Shown here piece after piece: positions 45,872 through 54,759 of a stretch of 64,000 nucleotides of DNA. The DNA is from Grimontia indica (GTDB taxonomy: Bacteria > Pseudomonadota > Gammaproteobacteria > Enterobacterales > Vibrionaceae): NCBI RefSeq assembly GCF_000333895.2, contig NZ_ANFM02000017.1:1-64000 (forward strand). Reading direction: 5' to 3'. Position numbers and translations under genes: made by a program. Within the stretch, counting starts at the first letter, position 1. Each line of letters starts with the position of its first letter. The notes under the pieces were generated by a model. The model saw only the letters and a program-made list of their open reading frames with translations. It ran no database searches and was not told the origin of the DNA.

Positions 45872-46842
45872 ATAAACGTCAGCCTATTGACCTGCTTTTT
45901 GAAGAGCCACATAAGTTCACTTATATACAGGCTATTAGGTTATTAAATTCTGGTCTCACAGAGACTAAAAACAAAATAAAGTCACGTTCTACGTTATCAC
46001 TGGCTTTTTCAGCTAATCATCTGGAAAGCATAGTTAAAGACAATGACCATATAGAAATCACCACCAACATTCTTGGTTTGTATGGTATCGCCTCACCGTT
46101 GCCAACCTTCTATACAGAAGAGCTTCTAGCGGAATTCAGAAATGATGAAACAGTACAACGTGATTTTCTGGATCTCTTGGTGGAACCTGTTTATGAGCAG
46201 TACTTTCAGGCATGGGAGAAGTACCGGCTCATATCCTGGCTTGTTGAGCGAAATGATCAAGCAAAAACGAGCCATCTGTTTTCGTTTTTAGGTCAGTGCA
46301 TTCCGGCAACCAGTGCCCAAGATGAATTCGACGCCTTCGAACTCCTCCCCTATGCAGGACTATTCACACAGACAAGGCGATCGGCATACGGGCTAAAGTC
46401 AGTGGTTCAAGAACTGGTTGGAAACGATGCGTCAGTTTCAATATATCAATGGTACCCCAAATGGGTAGATGTCCCTTCAAGCCAGTTGTGCCTGCTAGGT
46501 CAACAGAACACCCACCTAAATGGAGAATGCTATTTGGGTGAACAGCTACTTGACTGTGCCAACAATATCCAAATACGAATAACAACCCATGACTACACAC
46601 TTTTTCTCGGATTAATGCCTGATGGCAATAAGCATAGAAAGCTACTCAGAACATTAAAGAAATATATACAAGAAGGGCTGGACGTTAATTTAGACCTTAG
46701 GTACGAGCGTTTGGAAGGTACCCAATCCTACTTAGGTGACGATAATTCAGCGCTGCTTGGACTGAATTCCTCGTTAGGAAACGGATTATTTAAATTGAAC
46801 TTCCAGCTGGATTATTTTTCTGTCGACGGAACGAGTAATTGA
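45859..46842 (+). CDS. tssG: Type VI baseplate protein TssG
   Basis: 327 residues beginning MSSLNKRQPIDLLFEEPHKF, FTYIQAIRLL, then ITTNILGLYGIASPLPTFYTEELL, the usual TssG pattern. It pairs with TssF in the wedge. It overlaps tssF and ends 84 bp before vgrG. Confidence 0.93.
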   Translation: MSSLNKRQPIDLLFEEPHKFTYIQAIRLLNSGLTETKNKIKSRSTLSLAFSANHLESIVKDNDHIEITTNILGLYGIASPLPTFYTEELLAEFRNDETVQRDFLDLLVEPVYEQYFQAWEKYRLISWLVERNDQAKTSHLFSFLGQCIPATSAQDEFDAFELLPYAGLFTQTRRSAYGLKSVVQELVGNDASVSIYQWYPKWVDVPSSQLCLLGQQNTHLNGECYLGEQLLDCANNIQIRITTHDYTLFLGLMPDGNKHRKLLRTLKKYIQEGLDVNLDLRYERLEGTQSYLGDDNSALLGLNSSLGNGLFKLNFQLDYFSVDGTSN

Positions 46843-46926
46843 TTTCCAAAACAGATAAATAGAATCAAATAAACCCACATTATCAGCACTAAAGATGATA
46901 GGTAAACACTCCAGAGATAGGGATTT

Positions 46927-48483
46927 ATGATGGACTTTGAATTCACTTCCACAAACTGGCAAGGCAGTCCGCTAAACGTCATTGAAGTCGATGGCAAAGA
47001 GGCTATCTCACAACCCTACTGTTTTGACATCACCCTAAGCTGTCCCGAACCGATTGATCCAGATGTATTTCTCGGACAAGGAGGTCAGTTTTTGATGCGT
47101 AATGGCGTCGATGAACCCCAGACATATCACGGTATTATCTCCGAAACCCGACTGTTGGCAAAAACGCATGGCCAGTGGCGTATACAAGTCACTTTAGTAC
47201 CTCGTTTATGGGCATTGGGACTGGGTACGCAAAGCCAGATTTTCTTAGATAAAAACGTTCCGGAGATCATTACTCATGTGTTAACCGACATAGAGTCCAA
47301 CGGGATAACCTTGACCATTGATGTCTCACTCACTAAAGAATATCCGCAACATGAATACGTCTGCCAATTCAATGAATCCGCATTGGACTTTGTTTCACGT
47401 CTTATGGAAAAAACGGGCATCTACTACTTTTTCGACCAAAAAAATGGGACGGATTGTCTGTGTATCAGAGATTTAAGTCTCATCCACGAGAGTAAAAACG
47501 AAGCACAGCTTACTTATGCGTCAATATCCGGTTTAGATTCCATTGAAGACGAACAGGAAGCTTCTAGCAATAAGCCTCAATTGATACATACTTTCACCGA
47601 ACATTTGCAGCACCGTACAGTTGATGTCCACCTAAGAGCTTTTGATGAACAAAAGCCTGATGTTCAAAGTGAAGTTATCCATCCCGTCGCAGATAAAGGC
47701 TTTGGCAAAACCTACGTTTACAGCACCCAGTTTAAACGGAGCGAAGATGTGGACCATCTTGCAGAAATCTGTGCACGTCAACTCGCTTGCCAGTTAAAAC
47801 AGTATGTCGGTAAAAGTCGCGCAATCTGGGTAGAGTCAGGCTATACCTTCGCCTTAAAAGACCATTTCCTTGGCCGTTTAAATCAATCGTATCTGATCAC
47901 AGAAGTTCGTCACACAGCAAAACAATCCACATTTCTTACGCACGGCATCAGTAAGAATGAAAACGTTGACACGATTAACTACACCAACCAATTCACTTGT
48001 GTTCCAGCCTCCGTACACTATTACAGCCAGCCCAACACACCGACTCCCCAAATCACTGGTGTGCTCAGCGCAGTGATAGACGGAATAGGAAATGGGGACA
48101 GTGCCCTGCTCGACGAACAAGGTCGCTACAAAGTTATCATGCCTTTTGATCTGGCATCAGATAGCAAAGAAGACGGTAAAGCATCCCATTGGATTCGACT
48201 CGCTCAACCTTATGGCGGAAATGCCCAAGGTTTCCACTTTCCATTGCTCAAAGGCACAGAGGTACTCCTCACTTTTGAAGAAGGCAACCCTGACCTGCCC
48301 GTCATACAAAGCACGATCCCAAATGCCAAAAACCAAAACATCGTGAATGACCAAACGCCATACAGAAATACGCTCAAAACAGTGTCAGGAGCGGAAATCG
48401 TCATGGATGACACCCCAGGTAACCAACATATTTGCCTCAGAATAGGCGGCGTTTCCATAGAAATGGGCGACATAGACTTATAA
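46927..48483 (+). CDS. vgrG: Type VI spike protein VgrG (TssI)
   Basis: 518 residues: gp27-like base (residues about 1-350; EYVCQFNESALDFVSRLMEKTGIYYFF), OB/gp5 domain (ALLDEQGRYKVIMPFDL; WIRLAQPYGGNAQGFHFPLLKGTEVLLTF; GNPDLPVI) and a short C-terminal end (GAEIVMDDTPGNQHICLRI). There is no extra C-terminal toxin domain, so cargo must ride otherwise. Two adjacent ATG codons leave the first residue open. It is followed within 35 bp by the DUF2169 gene. Confidence 0.95.
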   Translation: MMDFEFTSTNWQGSPLNVIEVDGKEAISQPYCFDITLSCPEPIDPDVFLGQGGQFLMRNGVDEPQTYHGIISETRLLAKTHGQWRIQVTLVPRLWALGLGTQSQIFLDKNVPEIITHVLTDIESNGITLTIDVSLTKEYPQHEYVCQFNESALDFVSRLMEKTGIYYFFDQKNGTDCLCIRDLSLIHESKNEAQLTYASISGLDSIEDEQEASSNKPQLIHTFTEHLQHRTVDVHLRAFDEQKPDVQSEVIHPVADKGFGKTYVYSTQFKRSEDVDHLAEICARQLACQLKQYVGKSRAIWVESGYTFALKDHFLGRLNQSYLITEVRHTAKQSTFLTHGISKNENVDTINYTNQFTCVPASVHYYSQPNTPTPQITGVLSAVIDGIGNGDSALLDEQGRYKVIMPFDLASDSKEDGKASHWIRLAQPYGGNAQGFHFPLLKGTEVLLTFEEGNPDLPVIQSTIPNAKNQNIVNDQTPYRNTLKTVSGAEIVMDDTPGNQHICLRIGGVSIEMGDIDL

Positions 48484-48517
48484 GCATAGATGTCTGATTA
48501 ATCGGGATTAATGAAAA

Positions 48518-51500
48518 ATGAGAATTATAAAAGACCTTAATCAAGGCATATTAACCGCCCCGTTTTCACTGGCTGGTAAGCAATATTTTACTGTCACAAC
48601 AACAGTGGCTTTCACGCTTGGTCAACAAAACACACTCAAAGATGAACAAGAGATGTGGAATCTACTGGCTGAAGAGCTGGGAGAAGAGATCCTGGATACA
48701 GGCATGCCGAAAACAAACGGTGAATGGTTGGTCAAAGGAAAAGCACATTGCTACGAGTCGCCCAAAGAGCATACAAGGGTCAAATCAGGGCTCGCAGGGA
48801 ACAGTAAAACCCTTGAAGTCCATGGCCCGAGGCACTGGCAGAAAGACGAAGCGACCTCTGCGTCACCATTTCGCACAGTGGCTATCGATTGGGCGAACGC
48901 CTACGGACACGAAAAGTGCGCCGAGAATCCCAGTGGAAATGTGTTCCAGCAACCTGCCATGGTGAACTATCCAGGCCATACCCAACTGCATAGAGACCAT
49001 GAAATAGAACCCGCGAGTTTCTTACCTTTGTATGCCCATCATCCGCGTCGCTACAAACAACTGGGAACTTACGATAAAGATTGGTTTGCTGATCATTGGC
49101 CAGGCTACCCACAGGATTTTGATCTCAACTACTTTAATGTCGCCCCCACTGACCAACAGCTTTCGGGATGGGTGCCTGAAGGTGCAGAGTTCCAGTTGGT
49201 TAATCTCCACCCCACTCAGCCGGTCTTTACCGGGCGCATACCCACTCATACGCCAAGAGCATTTGCGCTTCATGAAACAGAAGACAGCACGCTGTTTTCA
49301 GAAATCACATTGAACCGCGATACGGTTTGGTTCTTTCCCAGTGTCGAGCTTGGCGTAGTCATTTACCACGGGGTAATTGAAATTACAGATGATGAGGCTC
49401 TGGACGTAAAAACGGTAGTGCTGGGCTTGGAGCCACCGGGCACCGAGCTTTTGCCTATCGAACATTACCTTGCCGAAGCAAACAGCACGCCTGCTGAGCA
49501 GGCAGCAAAAATGGCTGGCATTGATCCTTCGGACAATGAAGCCGCTGCTCAGGAAGCGTCTCTCAAAGAACTCGCTATTCAACGGGAGAGAGAAAAAGCC
49601 AATGCAGACAATGCGAGGCAACGTCATTTTGAAATCGCCCAGCTAAGAGGACTGGTACCCACCCTTACCGTTGGAATAGCAGACTACGGATCCTTTATGA
49701 CAGATATGCTCGAAGGATTTGGCGAAGACACCAGTGAATTCTTGGAAGGGTTAGAAAAGCAACAAAAACAGCTCAGCGAATTCAAACAATCAAGCCTCAA
49801 GACATTAGACAAACAATATGAAAGATTGAGCAAAGAAGCGGCTGGTAATTCTCAACAGACAAACGGTCAGGCAACGTTAGATGCACAACAGAAATTACAA
49901 GCTGCAAAAGAAAAAATAAACAACGTCGGCAGAGACCCGGAAGACTGGAACCTGCGTGCCAGCAGTCTGCTGGCACTGGCGGAATTAAACGTCTCAAAAC
50001 ACTGGGAGGAATATCAGGCAAACGGTCTGAGATCAGTGAGTGCTGCGCGTTACATGCTGGGCTATATAGACAAACCTTACCCCTTTGTAGCAAAAGAATG
50101 GGGCCTTGAAGCACCAGAAAGCTTAGATATTGGCCCGGGATGGCTACTACCCACATATCAGGGCGACGAATTTGTATCTATCACTGTCAGACCAAACCAC
50201 CTGAGCGACCCCAATGGGGAGTATCAAGTTCCCGGCGGCCAAACTGTCAATTGGCGCTCGGGACCAGAAGGAAAAAACATCCTCATAGCAGATGAATTGT
50301 TTCTGGGTTGGCAAATCGCGCAGGACATTGACGACTCCATCATGGTGATCGTCGCCGAAGATGCCACATTCATTCAAGCTGATGAATTAGCGCACGCAGA
50401 AAGCATTCTGATCCCCGTTGCGGCTGGCAACAATAGCGACCAGAGTTTACTCGAACCTTGGCAAGCCCTGCATCCCAATGTCATCGCTTGGCAGTTACCG
50501 CAAGATTGTGAATGTTTGGATGACCTGATAGCAGACGGACACGAACCACGCGAATGGTTGCAACCTTATGTGTCTAATGAAGCCCTTGAACCGCCCTCAA
50601 TAGAAGAGCTCATCCAAGCAACATACGACAAACACACCGAAGGAAAACCGCCTGAGCAATTTATGCAGGAGCAGGCAGAAAAGCACCTTGCTCAAACAGA
50701 AGAAACCTTATTAAAGCAAGGTCGCTTTCTAGAAGATAAAGCCCCCATTTATGCTGCAATAGAAAAGGCGAGGGCACAAATAAATGCGCCTGCCACCCCC
50801 ATGACATATCAGGATATGAGAGATGCGCTGAACAATCAGCCAAGCCCTGACACCTTGCTGCCAAAGATGAAATCGATGAAAGATGTCCCTTTAGAAGACA
50901 TCGAATTAAAACTGGCTGAAGCCAAGAAAAAACAGGCAGCATTTAACGAAGAAATGAATCAGTTAATCGATGATGCTGAGCAAGCTGAGAAAAATGTTCA
51001 AGCGCTGGAAGAACAAGCGAAAGCCACTAAACAACAAAAAGGTATAGCCAATCAAAAGCTGACACGCGAAGAATTGGAACAAGCCTATGCCAACGGTGAA
51101 TCACTGCAGTCACTCGATTTAACAGAATTAGACTTAACCAATATTCAATTGTCAGGCGCAGATCTATCGAATGCTTTAATGATGGGGACAGACTTTACCG
51201 GTAGCGATCTCACCAATACCACAATGCGGGAAGTGCAAGCAGAGAAAGCCAAATTCGATCATTGCATGATGGAAGAAAGCGACTTTACCAGAGCATTAAT
51301 ACAAGAAGCATCATTTATTGAAGCTCAGTGTGCAAAGAGTGATTTTAGCGAATCTAATTTGACACAGGCCAACTTAACCGCTGCAGATCTCACACACGCA
51401 AAATTTAATATGTCGCAAATGGATAAAGCTAATCTCTCTCAATCGTGTTTAATCAATGCTGACTTTTCTTCTGTTATGGCTTTTGAAGCTAATTTTGATA

Positions 51501-52027
51501 ACGCAATGATGAAAGGAAGCATATTTAATCGCTCTATCTTTAATGAAGCCAGCTTCAACAATACGAACCTTAGTGAATCGCAAGGTGAGCGATGCTGTAT
51601 GTGGGGAATAAAAGGGGAAGCACTGTGTATGGATAATTCAGAAATATCCCATTTAGCATTAAGCGAAGCAGAATTAGACAATGCAAGCTTTATGCATGCA
51701 AAGTTGGACAGCCTCAGTATTATAGAAGCAGATATTAAGAACACTAACTTCCATGGGGCCGAACTCAATCACGCATATATTAACGAAAGTAAACTCACTT
51801 ATAACAGCTTCAACAATGTTCAATTAAAGCAAGGGCAAGTTAGAAGAACTGATATGGAAGGCTGTAGTTTCATCAGTACCAATCTCATGCAATCTTCCCT
51901 TATCAAATCAAGTTTTTTAGGTGCTAACTTCCAAAGAGCCTGTTTATTTAACGCAGACATAAGAAAGATAAAAATCAATAAAGACGCTTTTCGTACTAGC
52001 AATATAAAGCGCACTTTACTTGGATAA
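48518..52027 (+). CDS. DUF2169 plus pentapeptide-repeat protein, T6SS-associated, 1169 aa
   Basis: Residues 1-330 are a DUF2169 domain (DLNQGILTAPFSLAGKQYFT; FRTVAIDWANAYGHEKCAEN), a family coded next to VgrG, DUF3540 and DUF4150 and thought to be a spike/tip adaptor. About 385-475 and 700-860 are Glu/Lys/Gln-rich coiled-coil stretches, and 480-700 is a separate globular region (NVSKHWEEYQANGL; VTVRPNHLSDPNGEYQVPGG-like text) that I do not recognise. From about 865 to the end runs a pentapeptide-repeat helix of around 55 repeats of A(D/N)LxxA type (LDLTNIQLSGADLSNALMMG). The protein may bridge VgrG/PAAR and cargo or be cargo itself. The fusion with such a long coiled coil is unusual. Confidence 0.8.
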   Translation: MRIIKDLNQGILTAPFSLAGKQYFTVTTTVAFTLGQQNTLKDEQEMWNLLAEELGEEILDTGMPKTNGEWLVKGKAHCYESPKEHTRVKSGLAGNSKTLEVHGPRHWQKDEATSASPFRTVAIDWANAYGHEKCAENPSGNVFQQPAMVNYPGHTQLHRDHEIEPASFLPLYAHHPRRYKQLGTYDKDWFADHWPGYPQDFDLNYFNVAPTDQQLSGWVPEGAEFQLVNLHPTQPVFTGRIPTHTPRAFALHETEDSTLFSEITLNRDTVWFFPSVELGVVIYHGVIEITDDEALDVKTVVLGLEPPGTELLPIEHYLAEANSTPAEQAAKMAGIDPSDNEAAAQEASLKELAIQREREKANADNARQRHFEIAQLRGLVPTLTVGIADYGSFMTDMLEGFGEDTSEFLEGLEKQQKQLSEFKQSSLKTLDKQYERLSKEAAGNSQQTNGQATLDAQQKLQAAKEKINNVGRDPEDWNLRASSLLALAELNVSKHWEEYQANGLRSVSAARYMLGYIDKPYPFVAKEWGLEAPESLDIGPGWLLPTYQGDEFVSITVRPNHLSDPNGEYQVPGGQTVNWRSGPEGKNILIADELFLGWQIAQDIDDSIMVIVAEDATFIQADELAHAESILIPVAAGNNSDQSLLEPWQALHPNVIAWQLPQDCECLDDLIADGHEPREWLQPYVSNEALEPPSIEELIQATYDKHTEGKPPEQFMQEQAEKHLAQTEETLLKQGRFLEDKAPIYAAIEKARAQINAPATPMTYQDMRDALNNQPSPDTLLPKMKSMKDVPLEDIELKLAEAKKKQAAFNEEMNQLIDDAEQAEKNVQALEEQAKATKQQKGIANQKLTREELEQAYANGESLQSLDLTELDLTNIQLSGADLSNALMMGTDFTGSDLTNTTMREVQAEKAKFDHCMMEESDFTRALIQEASFIEAQCAKSDFSESNLTQANLTAADLTHAKFNMSQMDKANLSQSCLINADFSSVMAFEANFDNAMMKGSIFNRSIFNEASFNNTNLSESQGERCCMWGIKGEALCMDNSEISHLALSEAELDNASFMHAKLDSLSIIEADIKNTNFHGAELNHAYINESKLTYNSFNNVQLKQGQVRRTDMEGCSFISTNLMQSSLIKSSFLGANFQRACLFNADIRKIKINKDAFRTSNIKRTLLG

Positions 52028-52051
52028 TGGTATTACTCGAGGTTATCAATA

Positions 52052-53098
52052 ATGAAAAGGATCGATTTTTTGAGTCTGATAGATAAGTCAGAGCATATCA
52101 GTAATGTAGAGTTAAAGCATACAGATCTATCTGATATAGACCTATCCGGAAAGACTTTTGAGGGATGTGATTTTTCTTCAAACAAATTTCATCAATCTGA
52201 TTTGTCAAACACAACATTCATTAATTGTGTTCTCAATAAGACAAACTTCAGCTTTTCTAAGATAAAAAATACTAAGTTTGAACGATGTTTAATGATATCG
52301 AGTACCTTAAGAAAAATTGAGGCTGAATTTGTCTCATTTAAACATAATCAAATGAACTTCTGTACTATATCAGACAGCACATTTGAGCACTCTTCTATTG
52401 AAGCCTGCTGCCTCTACCACACCCGCTGGTACAGTAACTCCATTAACATAATGATGATGACTGACTGTAAAATATCAGAATCAGTTTTTAATCGAGTAAA
52501 GTTAAAATCCCTCATCTTTTCTGAAGGTAAAATCAATGACGTTAGTTTTATTAAATGTCGATTTCAGAAGTGCCACATGGATGACCAAGACCTGACAAAA
52601 ATAGTATTAAAAGACACCAGTTTCTTTGCTTGTCAAATTAATAACTGTGATATGACAAATTTAGATTTAAAAAATAGCAGCATGGCACATTGTTATTTTA
52701 ACCATTCAAAGCTTTCACAGACCGACTGGTCTTATTCCATGTTAAAAAGCTGTGCATTTCAAAATGCACAACTCAATTTTTCCTCTTTTAAGAATACCTC
52801 CTTATTAGGCTGTATCTTTGATAGTGCCGAAATGACTGGCGCTAATTTTACCGAAGCTGATATGCAAAAATGCATTATGACAACCGTAATGGGTTCAGCA
52901 TCAAGCTTTTACAAAGCCAATATGCCTTATTGCGACTTTTCATATGCTGATTTTAGTCTCGCCAACTTCACAAAAAGCAATCTCAAATATACAAAATTTC
53001 ATCGAACAAAATTAGAACACACCGATTTTTCAGGTGCAGACAAACGTGGGTCAATAGGGACTGATACCGATCTGTTAGAAGCAGAAAATTGGAAATAG
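52052..53098 (+). CDS. Pentapeptide-repeat protein, T6SS-associated
   Basis: 348 residues made nearly throughout of pentapeptide repeats (DLSDIDLSGKTFEGCDFSSN to FSYADFSLANFTKSNLKYTK), giving a right-handed quadrilateral beta-helix. It resembles the C-terminal helix of the preceding 1169-aa protein and could be a paralogue or partner. It carries many cysteines (GCDF, NCVL, KCRF). 24 bp separate the two genes. It could also be immunity to the upstream gene; this is speculation. Confidence 0.78.
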   Translation: MKRIDFLSLIDKSEHISNVELKHTDLSDIDLSGKTFEGCDFSSNKFHQSDLSNTTFINCVLNKTNFSFSKIKNTKFERCLMISSTLRKIEAEFVSFKHNQMNFCTISDSTFEHSSIEACCLYHTRWYSNSINIMMMTDCKISESVFNRVKLKSLIFSEGKINDVSFIKCRFQKCHMDDQDLTKIVLKDTSFFACQINNCDMTNLDLKNSSMAHCYFNHSKLSQTDWSYSMLKSCAFQNAQLNFSSFKNTSLLGCIFDSAEMTGANFTEADMQKCIMTTVMGSASSFYKANMPYCDFSYADFSLANFTKSNLKYTKFHRTKLEHTDFSGADKRGSIGTDTDLLEAENWK

Positions 53099-53113
53099 AG
53101 AGGGAGAATAATC

Positions 53114-53764
53114 ATGGTCGTCTCACCATTAAAAACGACAGCTCATCAACGGGAAGGCGGGCTGGCCAGCGGTATTGTCAATACTGTCTGCGACGGTGCT
53201 TTTACTGTCACTGTTAATCACTGCCGCTTTTCTTCGAACAAGGCAGCCGGATGCCTGTTGGTGCCTGAGGCCGGCGACACCGTTTTACTTGCCATATTAG
53301 GTGGAAAGTTCTGGATTCTTGATGTTCTTGAAAAATCAAATATCGAGACAGCCAACATCAGCTTCCCTGGCTCTTTAAATTTGCATACTGGACAAAAGCT
53401 AACGCTATCAAGCCTCGCTGGGTTGACGTTACAAACCCCGGCGAAAGCCGCGCTTGTCGCGAGTGAAATGAACGTAAAAACCCAATCTACTCATGTACAA
53501 ACTAGCCAGGTCAAGCTCACTGCAGAAAAGGCTGATGTTGCCCTGACAATCCTCCACCAAGTGATCGAACGGGCGGAAACATATACGGAATGGCTCATCA
53601 GCAAACTGGGGCGATGTATCCGCACTGTCCGTGAACATGATGAGCAACGCAGTGGCAGCTACACGCAGAGGGTAGAAGGATCCCATGTCGTGGAATCAGA
53701 AAACAGCGTACATATCGCACGTAAACACATGGCAATGGATGCCAAGAAAATTCATTTGGGATAG
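53114..53764 (+). CDS. DUF3540 family T6SS spike-associated protein
   Basis: 216 residues. N-terminal OB-like part with the DUF3540 motifs (CRFSSNKAAGCLLVPEAGDTVLL, then GGKFWILDVLE), a repetitive beta-solenoid middle (LNLHTGQKLTLSSLAGLTLQT; MNVKTQSTHVQTSQVKLTAE) and a C-terminal amphipathic helix plus strand (VEGSHVVESENSVHIARKHM). The pattern is VgrG-like, and it is encoded directly before the DUF4150 gene, the usual pairing, so a VgrG-like tip role is likely. Confidence 0.82.
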   Translation: MVVSPLKTTAHQREGGLASGIVNTVCDGAFTVTVNHCRFSSNKAAGCLLVPEAGDTVLLAILGGKFWILDVLEKSNIETANISFPGSLNLHTGQKLTLSSLAGLTLQTPAKAALVASEMNVKTQSTHVQTSQVKLTAEKADVALTILHQVIERAETYTEWLISKLGRCIRTVREHDEQRSGSYTQRVEGSHVVESENSVHIARKHMAMDAKKIHLG

Positions 53765-53773
53765 GAGAACAAC

Positions 53774-54175
53774 ATGTGCATGGCTAACAACGCGGTTTCA
53801 GGCAGTTCCATGGCGCCGGCAGACGTATGTAAAACGCCACCGATTGGCATACCAGCCCCTTTCCCCAACACGATGAACAGATCCATGACTAACCCTTCAA
53901 CCGCCAATACCAAGGTGATCATCGAGAGCGGTCCTGCCGCTACAACGAACACCATAGTATTGCTAAGTAGTGGCGATGAAGCTGGTGTGATGGGCGGTGT
54001 CGCCTCCTCTATGATTATTGGCCCATGCCGGAATTCCACAGGCAGTGCATGTGTGATCCATGCTGGTATGCCAGCGACAACCTTAATTCACCCTTCTATG
54101 CACAATGGCATGTCGCCTAATACGGTTGGAAACGGCGTCGCGCCTTCACAAACCAAAGTCTCGATAATGAGGTAA
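53774..54175 (+). CDS. DUF4150 (PAAR-like) T6SS spike tip protein
   Basis: 133 residues, PAAR-like fold: ADVCKTPPIGIPAPFPNTMN near the start, GDEAGVMGGVASSMIIGPCR in the centre and the end HPSMHNGMSPNTVGNGVAPS. No toxin extension is attached, so the protein only sharpens the spike. Conserved Cys and His residues match metal-binding PAAR tips. It is 6 bp before tssJ. Confidence 0.87.
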   Translation: MCMANNAVSGSSMAPADVCKTPPIGIPAPFPNTMNRSMTNPSTANTKVIIESGPAATTNTIVLLSSGDEAGVMGGVASSMIIGPCRNSTGSACVIHAGMPATTLIHPSMHNGMSPNTVGNGVAPSQTKVSIMR

Positions 54176-54180
54176 CCGTC

Positions 54181-54747
54181 ATGAAGTACACACTCCTTGC
54201 CATGTTGTTATTCGGCCTCACGGCCTGTTCCAGTTCGGACGAGCTGGCCGAAGAGCTGCCGCCCTCTGCGGAACATCCCAACCAAATGGTGTGGACTAAG
54301 CAAAAATCTGCCGTGAGCTACCACATACAAGCTGATGAACGACTCAATGTGAAAAACGACGCACCAACCAGTCTGATGTTGTGTGTCTACCAACTGACTG
54401 ACAGCGCTGAGTTCGTGCAATTCAGCCAAAGTGAGCAAGGAGTGAGGCAGTTGCTGGAATGTGAACGCTTTGGCCCTTCCGTGGCATTTTATCAGCGGCT
54501 CTATCTTCAACCGGGGCTAACTCTTTCTGATGTGATGGATAGACATGAAGGCGTCAGATTCCTCGCCGTAGTAGCGGGATATTGGAATTTGGACACCAAA
54601 AATGTCACCCAGCTTTATGCATTCCCAACCGATTACACCACCACGGGCAGTTTATTGTGGGAAACGGACCATTACCGTCCCGGTAAATTGGCTGTGCGGC
54701 TAAAAGCGGGTGAACAGTCCCTCTGGTCTGAAACAGAAACGGAATAA
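54181..54747 (+). CDS. tssJ: Type VI outer-membrane lipoprotein TssJ
   Basis: 188 residues with lipobox LTAC (Cys16) followed by a Ser/Asp linker and a beta-sandwich domain (SYHIQADERLNVKNDAPTSL, LMLCVYQLTD). It anchors TssM at the outer membrane. It is 6 bp after the DUF4150 gene. Confidence 0.92.
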   Translation: MKYTLLAMLLFGLTACSSSDELAEELPPSAEHPNQMVWTKQKSAVSYHIQADERLNVKNDAPTSLMLCVYQLTDSAEFVQFSQSEQGVRQLLECERFGPSVAFYQRLYLQPGLTLSDVMDRHEGVRFLAVVAGYWNLDTKNVTQLYAFPTDYTTTGSLLWETDHYRPGKLAVRLKAGEQSLWSETETE

Positions 54748-54759
54748 GGTAAGCAGGAC

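Noticed and set aside
46927-48483. Possible evolved VgrG with a C-terminal toxin
   Set aside because: The protein ends 30 residues after the gp5-like core; no extension.
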